Shown here piece by piece: positions 1 through 9,080 of a stretch of DNA of 33,299 bases. The translations under genes were made by a program, and so were the position numbers. Each line of letters begins with the position of its first letter. Position 1 is the first letter of the stretch. Source of the DNA: CAYLZO01 sp964387775 (GTDB lineage Bacteria; Chloroflexota; Anaerolineae; JAAYZQ01). A model generated the notes under the pieces. It saw only the letters and a program-made list of their open reading frames with translations, did no database searches and was not told the origin of the DNA. Location: contig CAYLZO010000025.1 in assembly GCA_964387775.1 (NCBI GenBank), positions 1 to 33,299 on the forward strand. The letters run 5' to 3'.

Positions 1-2
1 TC

Positions 3-944
3 AAGTACGGCGTCACCGGGCGCTACGTGCTGGGCCTGGAGGTGGTGCTGCCCACCGGCGAGGTGATGCGCCTGGGCGGCAAGCGGGTCAAGGACGTGAC
101 CGGCTACGACCTGATCCACCTCCTGGTCGGCTCGGAGGGCACGCTGGGCGTCTTTAGCGAGATCACGCTGCGCTTGCTGCCGCTGCCCGCGGCCCGGGCG
201 GTGTTGCTGGTACCTTTTGCCGACGTGCCGACGGCCATCGCCGCCGTGCCCCGGGTCATGACCGAGGGCCACCTGGTCCCCGCCTCGGTGGAGTTTATGG
301 ACCGGCTGTCGGTGCAGACGGCCTACGATTTTCTGGGCAAAAGCCCGCCGCAGCCCGACATTGGCGCCATGCTCTTGCTGGAGGTGGACGGCTACGACGA
401 GGAGCAGGTCGAGCGCGAGATGGAGACCGTGGCCGAGCTGTGCCTGGCGGCCGGGGCGCTGGACGTCTACGTCGGCAACACGCCCGATACCGAGCGGCGC
501 ATGTGGCGGCCCCGCCAGAACCTGGCCGAGGCGTTCAAGGTGCTCAGCCCGGTGCAGAGCCTGGAGGATGTGGTGGTGCCCCTGGCCCAGATCCCGGCGC
601 TGATGCCCGAGCTGGCGCGGCTCTCGGCCGAGTACGACGTGGTCATCCCCTGCTACGGCCACGCGGGCGATGGCAACCTGCACGCCACGCCCCTTAAAAA
701 GCCCGAGATGCCGCTGGCCGAATGGCAGGCCCGGCTGCCGGCCCTGCTGGAGGACCTCTATCGGGCCGTGGCCCGGCTGGGGGGGACGATCAGCGGCGAG
801 CACGGCGTCGGCTCAAAGCGGGCGGCCTACCTGCCGCTGGTCCTGGACCCGGTGGCAATCGAGCTCCAGCGGCGCATCAAGCAGGTGTTTGACCCCCTGA
901 ACATCTTGAACCCCGGCAAGATCTTTCCGCCCGACGTCAAGTAG
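3..944 (+). CDS. glcD: FAD-linked oxidase, GlcD-type (glycolate/lactate oxidase subunit), 5' truncated by window edge
   Basis: This is the C-terminal two thirds of a VAO/PCMH-family flavoprotein that oxidises 2-hydroxyacids such as glycolate or D-lactate. The frame is already open at base 3, so the gene starts outside the window; the GTG at 27 is an internal codon. The visible part begins in the end of the FAD-binding domain (GVTGRYVLGLEVVLPTGEV, then KRVKDVTGYDLIHLLVGSEG and TLGVFSEITLRLLP). It continues through the FAD-oxidase C-terminal domain, with CYGHAGDGNLH near the middle, SGEHGVGSKR towards the end, and the usual ending LNPGKIFP. These motifs are diagnostic of the GlcD/D-lactate dehydrogenase group. 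The exact substrate cannot be told without the N-terminus and the GlcE/GlcF neighbours. It converges on the liv operon. Confidence 0.93.
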   Translation, partial: KYGVTGRYVLGLEVVLPTGEVMRLGGKRVKDVTGYDLIHLLVGSEGTLGVFSEITLRLLPLPAARAVLLVPFADVPTAIAAVPRVMTEGHLVPASVEFMDRLSVQTAYDFLGKSPPQPDIGAMLLLEVDGYDEEQVEREMETVAELCLAAGALDVYVGNTPDTERRMWRPRQNLAEAFKVLSPVQSLEDVVVPLAQIPALMPELARLSAEYDVVIPCYGHAGDGNLHATPLKKPEMPLAEWQARLPALLEDLYRAVARLGGTISGEHGVGSKRAAYLPLVLDPVAIELQRRIKQVFDPLNILNPGKIFPPDVK

Positions 945-974
945 AAGTACAGGATGGGATCCATCGGAAGAAAA

Positions 975-1009
975 AAGGGGGAGTAGCAGGAAACTTGCTA
1001 CTCCCCCTT
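975..1009 (-). terminator. Intrinsic terminator between glcD and livF
   Basis: A perfect 14-bp stem (975-988 with 996-1009) encloses a 7-nt loop. On the minus strand the stem is followed by a run of six T, the classic form, so it ends the liv operon just after the livF stop. On the plus strand only two T follow, so for glcD it would be weaker. Confidence 0.85.
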
Positions 1010-1024
1010 GGCACGGCTGCTGCG

Positions 1025-1738
<714 letters not shown>

Positions 1739-1739
1739 C

Positions 1740-2513
1740 TCACGCCGCCTCCTTTTGCTTGCCCAGGTAGGCTTCGATCACCTTGGGATTGCGTTGGATC
1801 TCGGCCGGCGTGCCTTCGGCGATCTTGACGCCATAGTCGATAACGGTCACCCGGTCGGAGATGCCCATGACGACCTTCATGTCGTGCTCGATCAAAAAAA
1901 TGGTCAGGCCCTTCTCGTCGCGCAGGCGCTCGATAAAGTCCATCAGCCGGACCGTTTCGTTGGGGTTCATGCCGGCCGTGGGCTCGTCGAGCAGGAGCAG
2001 CTTGGGCTGGCTGGCCAGGGCCCGGGCGATCTCCAGGCGGCGCTGGTCGCCATAGGGCAGGTTTTTGGACAGCCAGTCGGCCTTGTCCCGCAGGCCGACG
2101 AATTCGAGCATGTCCAGCGCGGTCTTGAGCGCCTCTTTTTCCTCGTGGATGGCCCGGGGCGGGCGGAGGATGGCGCCCATCAGCCCGGTTTTGAGCCGAT
2201 AGTGCTGCCCCACCAGGATGTTGTCCAGGGCCGTCATATTCTGGAAGAGGCGGATGTTCTGAAAGGTGCGGGCGATGCCCAGCGAGGTGATCCGGTCCGG
2301 CGTGCGGCCGGAGAGGAGGGTGCCGTTGAACGTGATCGTCCCCACTTCGGGGGTATAAAAGCCGGTGATGCAGTTGAAAAACGTGGTCTTGCCCGCGCCG
2401 TTGGGGCCGATCAGGCTGGCGATCATCTCCGGTTCGATGGTCAGATCGACCTGGTTGACGGCGATCAGCCCTCCGAACTGTTTGGTTACGCTTTTTGCTT
2501 CCAAGAGTGCCAT
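1740..2513 (-). CDS. livG: ABC transporter ATP-binding protein LivG
   Basis: This is the first ATPase of the LIV importer, 257 residues. Walker A is GPNGAGKTTFFNCITGF, the signature is LPYGDQRRLEIARAL (the Y-G-D-Q-R variant is usual in LivG), and Walker B is LLLLDEPTAGMNP followed by the H-loop FLIEHDMKVVM. The C-terminal tail VIEAYLGK is the common LivG ending. It sits 1 nt from livM upstream and 1 nt from livF downstream. It should pair with LivF as a heterodimeric nucleotide-binding unit on the cytoplasmic side of LivH/LivM. Confidence 0.95.
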   Translation of the reverse strand: MALLEAKSVTKQFGGLIAVNQVDLTIEPEMIASLIGPNGAGKTTFFNCITGFYTPEVGTITFNGTLLSGRTPDRITSLGIARTFQNIRLFQNMTALDNILVGQHYRLKTGLMGAILRPPRAIHEEKEALKTALDMLEFVGLRDKADWLSKNLPYGDQRRLEIARALASQPKLLLLDEPTAGMNPNETVRLMDFIERLRDEKGLTIFLIEHDMKVVMGISDRVTVIDYGVKIAEGTPAEIQRNPKVIEAYLGKQKEAA

Positions 2514-2514
2514 C

Positions 2515-4176
2515 TTAGACCTCCCCGACCATTTCGTCTTCGGCGTGGAGCTCGCGCCTCCGCTGGGCAGCGGGGACGAACCCTTCGGGCCGGACCAGCA
2601 TCATGATCACCAGGAGCGCGCCGTAGAGCAGGTAGCGGTATTCGCCAAAGGTGCGCAAGAGTTCGGGCAGCCCGATGAGGACGATGGCGCCGACGATGAC
2701 GCCCGGGATGCTGGCCATGCCGCCGACGATGATCAGGCACAGGACGTTGATCGAGATGAGGAGGTTGAAGCTGTGGGGAAAGATGGAGCCGAGCTTGGTG
2801 GCAAAGATGGCGCCGCTCAGGCCTGAGAAGGCGGCGCCGACGGCAAAGGCCATTAGCTTGTGCTTGACCAGGCCGATGCCCATCGCCTCGGCCACGTCTT
2901 CGTCCTCGCGGATCGCGATCCAGGCCCGGCCGATCCGCGAATCTTGCAAGCGGGTGGAGACAAAGATGGCCAGAATACAGCCGGCCAGGATGAGATAGTA
3001 GAGCTCCTCCGGGCCGGCCAACCTGAAGCCAAAAAGGTTGGCCTTGGGTACGTTCAGGATGCCCTGGGCGCCGCCGATGGCCGGGGCTAGGGCGTCCGAG
3101 ATGGCCAGCACGCGGATGATCTCACCAAAGCCCATGGTGACGATGGCCAGGTAGTCGCCGCGCATCTTGAGCACCGGCACGCCCAGGACGATGCCGGCAA
3201 TGACAGACGCGCCCACGGCGATGGGCAGCGCCGTCCAGAACGACATCTGGGCCACGCCCAACTCGCCGGTGGAGATGAGCACGCCCATGGTGTAGGCGCC
3301 GATGGCGAAAAAGGCTACGTAGCCCAGGTCCAGCAGGCCCGCAAAGCCGACGACGATGTTCAGACCCAGGCCCATCAGGATATAGATGCCGACGTTGTCA
3401 ATGACCTCGGTCAGGTACGTGCCCAGGATAGCCGGGATCAGGAGCAGGAGGATCATTCCCACCATGGTGGTCCCCCAGCGCAGATTTCGTTTCTGCTGGG
3501 GCGCGAGAGAATCGAGCCGCTCTTTGGCTGCATCACCTCGCTGATCCCACAGGGCGCTGAGTCCGGCGGCCAGCACAAAGACGGTGACTGTGCCGATCAG
3601 GGTCAGGCCGGAGGAGGCGAAAAAGATGCGGCCGATGTAGCGCGGAATGACGCCGATGAGGATATCCTGGAAAACGCCCAGGATGGCGATCCCGGCCACG
3701 CCGATGAGCAGCGGCTTGGCGATTTTCTGGGGGAGGAAGGGATAGGCGCCGGCGACGGCGGCCAGGATCACGCCAAAGGCCAGTTGAAGGAGGCTGCCGA
3801 CTAGCTGGCCCTGCTCGAAGAGCAGCAGGTTGACCAGGCTGGGCGATGCCTCTAGAAAGACGCTGCGCAGGTTAAGGGGCAGCGCCACCAGGGCCAGGAT
3901 GACGAGCATGCCGCTGGCCACGAGCCCGGAGAGGGCCGCGCCGGCGACGACGTCTCGCCGTGAGCCCGGAACCCGCTGGGAGACGAGGTATCCGGTGCCG
4001 ATCCAGGTCAGAAAGAGCAGGGCGTGGCCCTGGGAGAGGACGCCGCCGATGACGTCCTTTTCGCCAAAGGTGGGGACCATGCCCACCAGGCTCAAAAAGA
4101 TGGCGATCACGCCGCCCAGGAAGCCCAGTTTGAGGGCTTTGGTCCAGTCGAAACGGGTCTGCGTTGAATTATTCAT
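2515..4176 (-). CDS. livM: ABC transporter permease LivM with long N-terminal membrane extension
   Basis: This is one of the two permeases of the LIV importer. The canonical BPD_transp_2 domain begins near residue 245 and includes the conserved stretch GLNIVVGFAGLLDLGYVAFF and the EAA-like loop region AFAVGAAFSGLSGAIFATKLG. At 553 residues it is well above the usual 300-430 of the family. The first ~235 residues add about six hydrophobic segments (around 17-35, 45-65, 78-105, 128-148, 152-172 and 185-210) before a hydrophilic linker (211-235, rich in D, R, K and Q). The start at ATG 4176 follows a GGGGAGG ribosome site, 11 nt after the livH stop. The function of the extension is unknown. Confidence 0.92.
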   Translation of the reverse strand: MNNSTQTRFDWTKALKLGFLGGVIAIFLSLVGMVPTFGEKDVIGGVLSQGHALLFLTWIGTGYLVSQRVPGSRRDVVAGAALSGLVASGMLVILALVALPLNLRSVFLEASPSLVNLLLFEQGQLVGSLLQLAFGVILAAVAGAYPFLPQKIAKPLLIGVAGIAILGVFQDILIGVIPRYIGRIFFASSGLTLIGTVTVFVLAAGLSALWDQRGDAAKERLDSLAPQQKRNLRWGTTMVGMILLLLIPAILGTYLTEVIDNVGIYILMGLGLNIVVGFAGLLDLGYVAFFAIGAYTMGVLISTGELGVAQMSFWTALPIAVGASVIAGIVLGVPVLKMRGDYLAIVTMGFGEIIRVLAISDALAPAIGGAQGILNVPKANLFGFRLAGPEELYYLILAGCILAIFVSTRLQDSRIGRAWIAIREDEDVAEAMGIGLVKHKLMAFAVGAAFSGLSGAIFATKLGSIFPHSFNLLISINVLCLIIVGGMASIPGVIVGAIVLIGLPELLRTFGEYRYLLYGALLVIMMLVRPEGFVPAAQRRRELHAEDEMVGEV

Positions 4177-4187
4177 CGTCGCCTCCC

Positions 4188-5249
4188 CTACGCTTTCTTT
4201 TCGTACAGGCGCTCGCCCAGGATGCCCGAGGGCAGGAAGATGAGCACCAGCACCAACATGCTGAAGGCGATTACGTCCTTGAGCTGGTAAGGGGCGGCGA
4301 TGCCCAGCCCGTCGAGGAAGAGGCTGGGGCCAATGGACTCAAAGATACCCAGGAAGAGCCCACCGATGGCCGCGCCGACGGGGTTGCCGATCCCGCCCAG
4401 CACGGCGGCGGTAAAGGCCTTGATGCCTGGCACAAAGCCCATAAAAAAGTGAACCTGTTTAAAGATCAGGGCATAGAGCACGCCGGCCGCGCCGGCCATG
4501 GCCGCCCCCAGGGCGAAGGTGATGACGATGACCCGGTCCACGTCGATGCCCATCAGGGCGGCCACGTCCTTGTCCTGGGCGACGGCGCGCATGGCTTTGC
4601 CGGTCTTGGTGTAGCGCACAAAGGCGAACAGCGCTACCAGCAGGATCATCGACACGGCGATGACGATGGCCTGGGTCTTTAGGATGCCGATGCCCAGGAT
4701 GTTCCACTTCCCTTCCAGTTGGGCGATGTCGGGATAGGCGCTCACGCCGGAGCCATAGAGGCCGCGGAAGGCGTATTGCAAAAAGAACGAGGCGCCGATG
4801 GCCGTGATGAGGGGCACCAGGCGGGGCGCCTTGCGCAGCGGCCGGTAGGCGACGCGCTCCAGGAGGATGGCGATGCCTATCGAAGTGGCCATCGAGACCA
4901 GGACCGCCACGAGGAGGCTGACGACGGGATTGCGATCCAAAAAGCCCGAGTTTTTGAAGGCAATGGCTACGTGATAGGCCGTGAACGCCCCAGCCATGAA
5001 TACTTCGCCGTGAGCAAAGTTGATCATCAACAGGATGCCATAGACCAGGGTATAGCCCAGGGCGATGAGGGCGTAGACGCTGCCCTGGGCCAGGCCAAAC
5101 ACAATAAAGTTGAGCCAGGTCTCCCCCGAGTACTTGCCCGACACTAGCGTGGCCACAGAGCCCCAGATGATCAGACCGATGATGACGATGCGAATGAGCC
5201 AGAGAAACAGGTCTGTGACCGTGAGATTTCTCGTCCACCGTTGGAGCAT
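4188..5249 (-). CDS. livH: ABC transporter permease LivH
   Basis: This is the second inner-membrane permease of the LIV importer. It has 353 residues, somewhat longer than typical LivH (about 290-310) because of an N-terminal stretch with an extra hydrophobic segment (residues 14-36). The core shows family landmarks: GLAQGSVYALIALGYTLVYGILLMINFAHGEVFM near the start, then RAVAQDKDVAALMGIDVDR, and AVLGGIGNPVGAAIGGLFLG near the end. ATG 5249 has a GGGGGAGA ribosome site. It is separated from livK by 254 nt that hold a long hairpin, so it is probably expressed at a lower level than the binding protein. Confidence 0.93.
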   Translation of the reverse strand: MLQRWTRNLTVTDLFLWLIRIVIIGLIIWGSVATLVSGKYSGETWLNFIVFGLAQGSVYALIALGYTLVYGILLMINFAHGEVFMAGAFTAYHVAIAFKNSGFLDRNPVVSLLVAVLVSMATSIGIAILLERVAYRPLRKAPRLVPLITAIGASFFLQYAFRGLYGSGVSAYPDIAQLEGKWNILGIGILKTQAIVIAVSMILLVALFAFVRYTKTGKAMRAVAQDKDVAALMGIDVDRVIVITFALGAAMAGAAGVLYALIFKQVHFFMGFVPGIKAFTAAVLGGIGNPVGAAIGGLFLGIFESIGPSLFLDGLGIAAPYQLKDVIAFSMLVLVLIFLPSGILGERLYEKKA

Positions 5250-5404
5250 GATTATTTCTCCCCCTCTACCATTTTCCCACAGCCAGCTCTTGAGAGGATG
5301 TGGTTTACGGTCGTCTCACCCTCTCCGGGTATCTTGTTTTCCGAGGCAGGTTACAACGTGGGGCCTGCGCCTCAGATGCCGCGCTGGAGCTGACTTGGCA
5401 CAAA

Positions 5405-5448
5405 GAGGGAATGAGCCAGGGAAATACTTTCCGCCGGCTCATTCCCTT
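5405..5448 (-). terminator. Long hairpin between livK and livH, probable partial terminator or mRNA stabiliser
   Basis: An 11-bp G+C-rich stem (5407-5417 with 5436-5446), extendable by one A-T pair and one wobble pair, encloses a second 5-bp stem (5420-5424 with 5428-5432). On the minus strand it is followed by CTCTTTG, a weak T tract. In the 254-nt livK-livH gap it would let some transcripts stop after livK, giving more binding protein than permease. That role is inferred from position. Confidence 0.55.
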
Positions 5449-5503
5449 CTATGTGTTAGCCGTCTGCGATGCGATATTTGCGCATCCGGTCATCCAAACC
5501 CGA

Positions 5504-6703
5504 CTACTCCTCGGGCCAGATGCGGATGTACTCGCCGTTTTCGATTCTCAGGACCGAGATGGCGGGGTCGGCGCAGTCGCCGTTTTCGTCGCAGTTCAGG
5601 GTGCCGGTGATGCCTTCGACACCCGAGGTGGCATAGAGGGTGTCGCGCAGTGCTTTGCGGCCGATGTGGATGGTGCCGTCGTCCTCGACGATGGCGACCT
5701 CTTCGATGGCGTCAAAGATCAGGTTGGCGGCATCGTAGGCGTGGGCGTGGAAGACACTGGTGGGCCCGGTGCCGAACTCTTCTTCATAGACGACGAGAAA
5801 GTGGTCGTAGAGCTCGTTCTCGAAGGAGAGGTCGGGGCCGGTGAAGTACATGCCTTCGCTGGTCTCGCCGGCTGCTTCGACAAAGTCGGGCGTGATGATG
5901 CCATCTGCGCCGGCCAGGAGGGTGTTCTCCAGGCCCGCGATTTCCTTGGCCTGGCGGGTGATGAACGCGCCTTCGGCCACAAAGATGGGGTAGTAGATCA
6001 GTTCCGGCTGGTCGACGGCGATGGTGGTCAGCACGGGGCGCATGTCGGTGTCACCCACGTTGACCGCTTCCTGGGCCGTGATGGTGCCGCCTAATTCCTG
6101 GAATCGCTCGGCGAAAACCTGCTGGAGCTGGTCGGCGTAGGGGCTGCCGTCGTGGATGGTGGCCGCGGTCTGGATGCCCAGCTCGTTGTAAAAGTACTCG
6201 GCGCCTACCTTGCCCTGCACCCGGTCGTTGTGGCAGGTGCGCAGGAAGCCGGCCTTGTGGTCGCCCGTGGTCAGCGCCGGGGCGGTGCACGAGGGCGAGA
6301 TCATGGTGAACCCGGCCTCGGTATAGATCGGGGCCGCGGGCGTGCAGGAGCTGGAGCAGTTGTGGCCGACGACGGCAATGATGCTCGGGTCGGACGTGAT
6401 CTTGGTGGCCGCGGTCTGGCCGCCTTCGGCACTGCACCCGCCGTCCTCTTTCTGGTGCTCAATCGAGTGGCCCAGAACGTCACCCCGGTCGATGATGGCG
6501 ACGTCGACGCCGTGCTGCGAGTCTGTGCCCAGCGATTCGTTGGGGCCGCTGATCACCAGCGCGGAAGCGATGCGGATCGGGTCGTCAGGGCCGTACGTCA
6601 CGCAGCCCAACTCGTCCTCACACTCGAACGCTGTTGGACCACAGGCTGCCAAGGCCGTGGCCAAGATCAGCAAGACACTGAGAATTGCAAATGCTTTCTT
6701 CAT
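5504..6703 (-). CDS. livK: Branched-chain amino-acid-type substrate-binding lipoprotein LivK
   Basis: This is the extracytoplasmic solute-binding protein of the LIV importer (periplasmic-binding-protein type I fold), 399 residues. It has a lipoprotein signal peptide: MKKAF, a hydrophobic core at residues 4-18, then the lipobox ALAAC with Cys21 as the lipidated residue. The mature part starts with a short Cys-containing stretch, then IRIASALVISGPNESLGTD, the typical N-lobe opening in which a ligand-binding loop follows the first strand. The region around HNCSSSCTPAAPIYTEAG is the conserved second binding segment. An excellent ribosome site (AAAGGAGGAG) precedes ATG 6703. It is first in the operon, under the promoter at 6863-6891. 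The ligand cannot be read from sequence alone. Confidence 0.93.
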   Translation of the reverse strand: MKKAFAILSVLLILATALAACGPTAFECEDELGCVTYGPDDPIRIASALVISGPNESLGTDSQHGVDVAIIDRGDVLGHSIEHQKEDGGCSAEGGQTAATKITSDPSIIAVVGHNCSSSCTPAAPIYTEAGFTMISPSCTAPALTTGDHKAGFLRTCHNDRVQGKVGAEYFYNELGIQTAATIHDGSPYADQLQQVFAERFQELGGTITAQEAVNVGDTDMRPVLTTIAVDQPELIYYPIFVAEGAFITRQAKEIAGLENTLLAGADGIITPDFVEAAGETSEGMYFTGPDLSFENELYDHFLVVYEEEFGTGPTSVFHAHAYDAANLIFDAIEEVAIVEDDGTIHIGRKALRDTLYATSGVEGITGTLNCDENGDCADPAISVLRIENGEYIRIWPEE

Positions 6704-6810
6704 TTAAGTCTCCTCCTTTGTCTTTGGGATTTTTTGAGTTCATTCAGCCACCATTGGAGCCAACTCGTATTCTTGTGTCTCGCGCCACCTCCCTTCGAAG
6801 AGCTTGAAGA

Positions 6811-6830
6811 CAGGCTATCCCTCTAGCCTG
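6811..6830 (-). other. Small hairpin in the livK mRNA leader
   Basis: A perfect 7-bp inverted repeat (6811-6817 with 6824-6830, 6-nt loop) lies about 30 nt inside the predicted ~150-nt livK leader. There is no T tract, so it is not a terminator by itself. No known riboswitch fold was recognised. Confidence 0.35.
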
Positions 6831-6862
6831 CTATCCCAAGCCGTCCACGCCAACAAGCGGAG

Positions 6863-6891
6863 ATTATAATCGAGTCCTGCCGATTTGTCAA
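6863..6891 (-). promoter_or_regulatory. Housekeeping-sigma promoter of livKHMGF
   Basis: On the minus strand TTGACA and TATAAT are separated by exactly 17 nt, a perfect match to the sigma70-type consensus. It lies about 155 nt before the livK start codon, downstream of no other gene on this strand except fadD, which stops at 6967. Confidence 0.9.
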
Positions 6892-6966
6892 GTAGCTCAA
6901 AATCGGCATGCTAAAGGACGAAACGCCAGGGTTTCCTTTGGGAAAAACTGAAAGAGTATGCCTTGG

Positions 6967-8715
6967 CTAGGCTTCCTCTTCGCTGCGTTTCAGTTCCTCC
7001 TCGATCAAGACCCGGCGCAGGATCTTGCCGACCATCGTCTTGGGCAATTCGTCGCGGAATTCGACGAACTTGGGCACCTTGTAGTAGGTCAGATTCTCGC
7101 GGCAGAACTCGATGATCTCTTCTTCGGTCGCTGTCTCTCCCGGCTTGAGGACGACGTAGGCTTTGACCCGCTCCCCCTTGCCCTCGCCAACGGGCACACC
7201 CGCCACGGCGGCTTCGCGGACCTTGGGATGCTCGTAGAGTACCTCTTCTACCTCGCGGGGATAGATGTTGAACCCGCTGGACCCCAGGATCATGTCCTTC
7301 TTGCGGTCCACGATCTGGAAAAAGCCGTCGCTCTCCATGAGGGCGACGTCGCCGGTGTGGAGCCAGGGGCCGGGCCCAAGTGCAGCGTGCTCGCGTAGGG
7401 CGTTGGCCGTCTCTGTGGGCATGTTCCAATAGCCCTTCATGACCTGCGGTCCGCGGACACACAACTCGCCCATCTCGCCGGTTTCGAGCCTCTCCTCGCC
7501 GGTATCGAGGTCCATGATCGCGGCGCCCGTGTCGGGGAAGGGCACGCCGATCCAGCTACCCTCCTTGCGCTTGCCATAGATGGGGTTGCAATGGGTTACG
7601 GGCGTCGCCTCGCTGAGGCCATAGCCCTCTACCAGCTTGCCGCCCGTCAGCTTTTCAAATTCCTCCTGCACTTCGGGGGGCAGGCCGGCGGCGCCGCTGA
7701 TGCAAGCTCGAATGGAGGAAACGTCGTACTTGTCGATTTCGGCATAGTTGTTGATGGCCACGTAGAGGGCCGGCACGCCGGGAAAGAGGGTCGGCTTGTG
7801 CTTGTTGATCGACTTCATGAGGTGTTCCATGACCCGCGGGTCCACGACGAGGACCATTTTGCCCCCCAGATAGATCGTGTGGTTCATGCACACGGTCATG
7901 GAATAGCTGTGGTAGAGGGGGAGGGCGGTCAGCATCACTTCTTCGCCCTCTTTAGAGCCGACCATCCACCAGCGGACCTGGATGGCGTTGGCCACCAGGT
8001 TGTGGTGGGTGAGCTGGGCGCCTTTGGAGACGCCCGTGGTGCCGCCGGTGTACATCAGAACGCCGGTGTCCTCGGGCGTGACTTCCACGGCCTCCGGCTT
8101 GGCCGGGGCCTGGGCCAGCAAGTCCTGGAACCAGTAGGTGTTCGCGTCGCCCGAAATGTCCTGGTAGTGCCCTTCCTTCTTTTCCTTGGCGACGGTGAAC
8201 AGGAATTTAAGCAGGCCGGGAAAGTATTCCTTGATGTTGGTGACGATGGCGTGCTCCACCGGCGTCTCGTCGCGGATCTGCTTCAAGATGGGATAGGTCA
8301 GGCTGAGGGTGATGGCGACCTTGGTCTCCGAGTCGGACAGTTGATGCTTGAGTTCCCGGGCCACGTAGGAGGGGTTGCACGGCACGGCGATTCCACCGAC
8401 CATCAGTGTGGCATAGTAGGCAATGATGAATTGGGGGCAGTTGGGTAGGTGGATGGCGACTCGGTCGCCCCTCTCGACACCTAGCGCTTGCAGCGCGGCG
8501 GCGAATCGCTGGGTGAGCTCCAGGAGGCGCGCGTAGGTCATGGGTGCATCCATCAAGGCATTGCCCAGGGGTTCTACGACGTTGCCAAAGACGAGTGCAG
8601 GTTTGTCTGGATACTTGGCCGCCGCATCCAACAAGAATTGATGCAATGGTACAGGGGGATAATCAATCGTGGCCGGTACGCCAGAGTCGTACTCCGATAG
8701 CCAGGGTTTTTCCAT
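6967..8715 (-). CDS. fadD: Long-chain acyl-CoA synthetase (AMP-forming fatty-acid-CoA ligase)
   Basis: It activates fatty acids with ATP and CoA to acyl-CoA, the entry step of beta-oxidation. It is a member of the ANL adenylate-forming superfamily with 582 residues. The P-loop-like motif is MYTGGTTGVSKGAQLTH, followed by EGYGLSEATPVTHCNP, the A8 hinge region DGFFQIVDRKKDMILGSGFNIYPREVEEV (with one extra Ser in this copy) and the C-terminal catalytic lysine in LPKTMVGKILRR. An upstream in-frame TTG at 8736 is rejected because the ribosome site AAAGGAGGAG lies inside that extension; ATG 8715 is the start. It has its own promoter and probably feeds the acyl-CoA dehydrogenase and thiolase genes further along the window. 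Confidence 0.94.
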   Translation of the reverse strand: MEKPWLSEYDSGVPATIDYPPVPLHQFLLDAAAKYPDKPALVFGNVVEPLGNALMDAPMTYARLLELTQRFAAALQALGVERGDRVAIHLPNCPQFIIAYYATLMVGGIAVPCNPSYVARELKHQLSDSETKVAITLSLTYPILKQIRDETPVEHAIVTNIKEYFPGLLKFLFTVAKEKKEGHYQDISGDANTYWFQDLLAQAPAKPEAVEVTPEDTGVLMYTGGTTGVSKGAQLTHHNLVANAIQVRWWMVGSKEGEEVMLTALPLYHSYSMTVCMNHTIYLGGKMVLVVDPRVMEHLMKSINKHKPTLFPGVPALYVAINNYAEIDKYDVSSIRACISGAAGLPPEVQEEFEKLTGGKLVEGYGLSEATPVTHCNPIYGKRKEGSWIGVPFPDTGAAIMDLDTGEERLETGEMGELCVRGPQVMKGYWNMPTETANALREHAALGPGPWLHTGDVALMESDGFFQIVDRKKDMILGSSGFNIYPREVEEVLYEHPKVREAAVAGVPVGEGKGERVKAYVVLKPGETATEEEIIEFCRENLTYYKVPKFVEFRDELPKTMVGKILRRVLIEEELKRSEEEA

Positions 8716-8781
8716 CTCTCTCCTCCTTTGGCACAAGGCTCCTGCGCGCTCTGCAGGAAAATGGTGACCCGATTGACCACA

Positions 8782-8810
8782 AGTATACTAGAGACTTTTC
8801 TATTTGTCAA
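8782..8810 (-). promoter_or_regulatory. Promoter of fadD
   Basis: On the minus strand TTGACA and TATACT are spaced by 17 nt. The predicted start of transcription is about 60 nt before the fadD ATG. It sits where the metallo-hydrolase remnant gene breaks off. Confidence 0.85.
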
Positions 8811-8852
8811 GAAAGCGGATCGGGCTATTTTACGTAATCATGGAATCATTCG

Positions 8853-9080
8853 TCACGCTCTTGTTCTGGCAAGGGGCTTTGTGCGTTCGCTGCCGCGGGT
8901 CACGTGCCAGCCCTTCAGTGTCGAGGTCAATTGCCGGGCCGTATGCGCGCAACCGCTATCGATCAACAGCCCATCGACCCAGTAGGCGGCCGTGTGGTAG
9001 AGGGGCTGGCCCAGGAGAGTGCGGGCCATGCGTAATCTCACGACCTCGTTGGCATCCGTGATGCGCTTTGCCTGGATCAT
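8853..9080 (-). pseudogene. N-terminal fragment of a metallo-beta-lactamase-fold hydrolase
   Basis: A 75-codon frame starts at an ATG that overlaps the thioesterase stop codon (ATGA), so it was once the third gene of that operon. Its first ~60 residues look like the opening of an MBL-fold hydrolase: short strands, then AAYWVDGLLIDSGCAHTARQL, the hallmark strand-turn before the metal site. In intact relatives this is followed within about 20-30 residues by the H-x-H-x-D-H zinc motif. Here the frame runs into unrelated basic residues (KPLARTRA) and stops, and no HxHxDH is present in any frame before fadD. It is therefore probably a 3'-truncated remnant. The family assignment rests on a short match and is an inference. 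Confidence 0.55.

Noticed and set aside
6901..6966. Terminator after fadD
   Set aside because: Only a 5-bp hairpin with a poor T tract was found; too weak to call.
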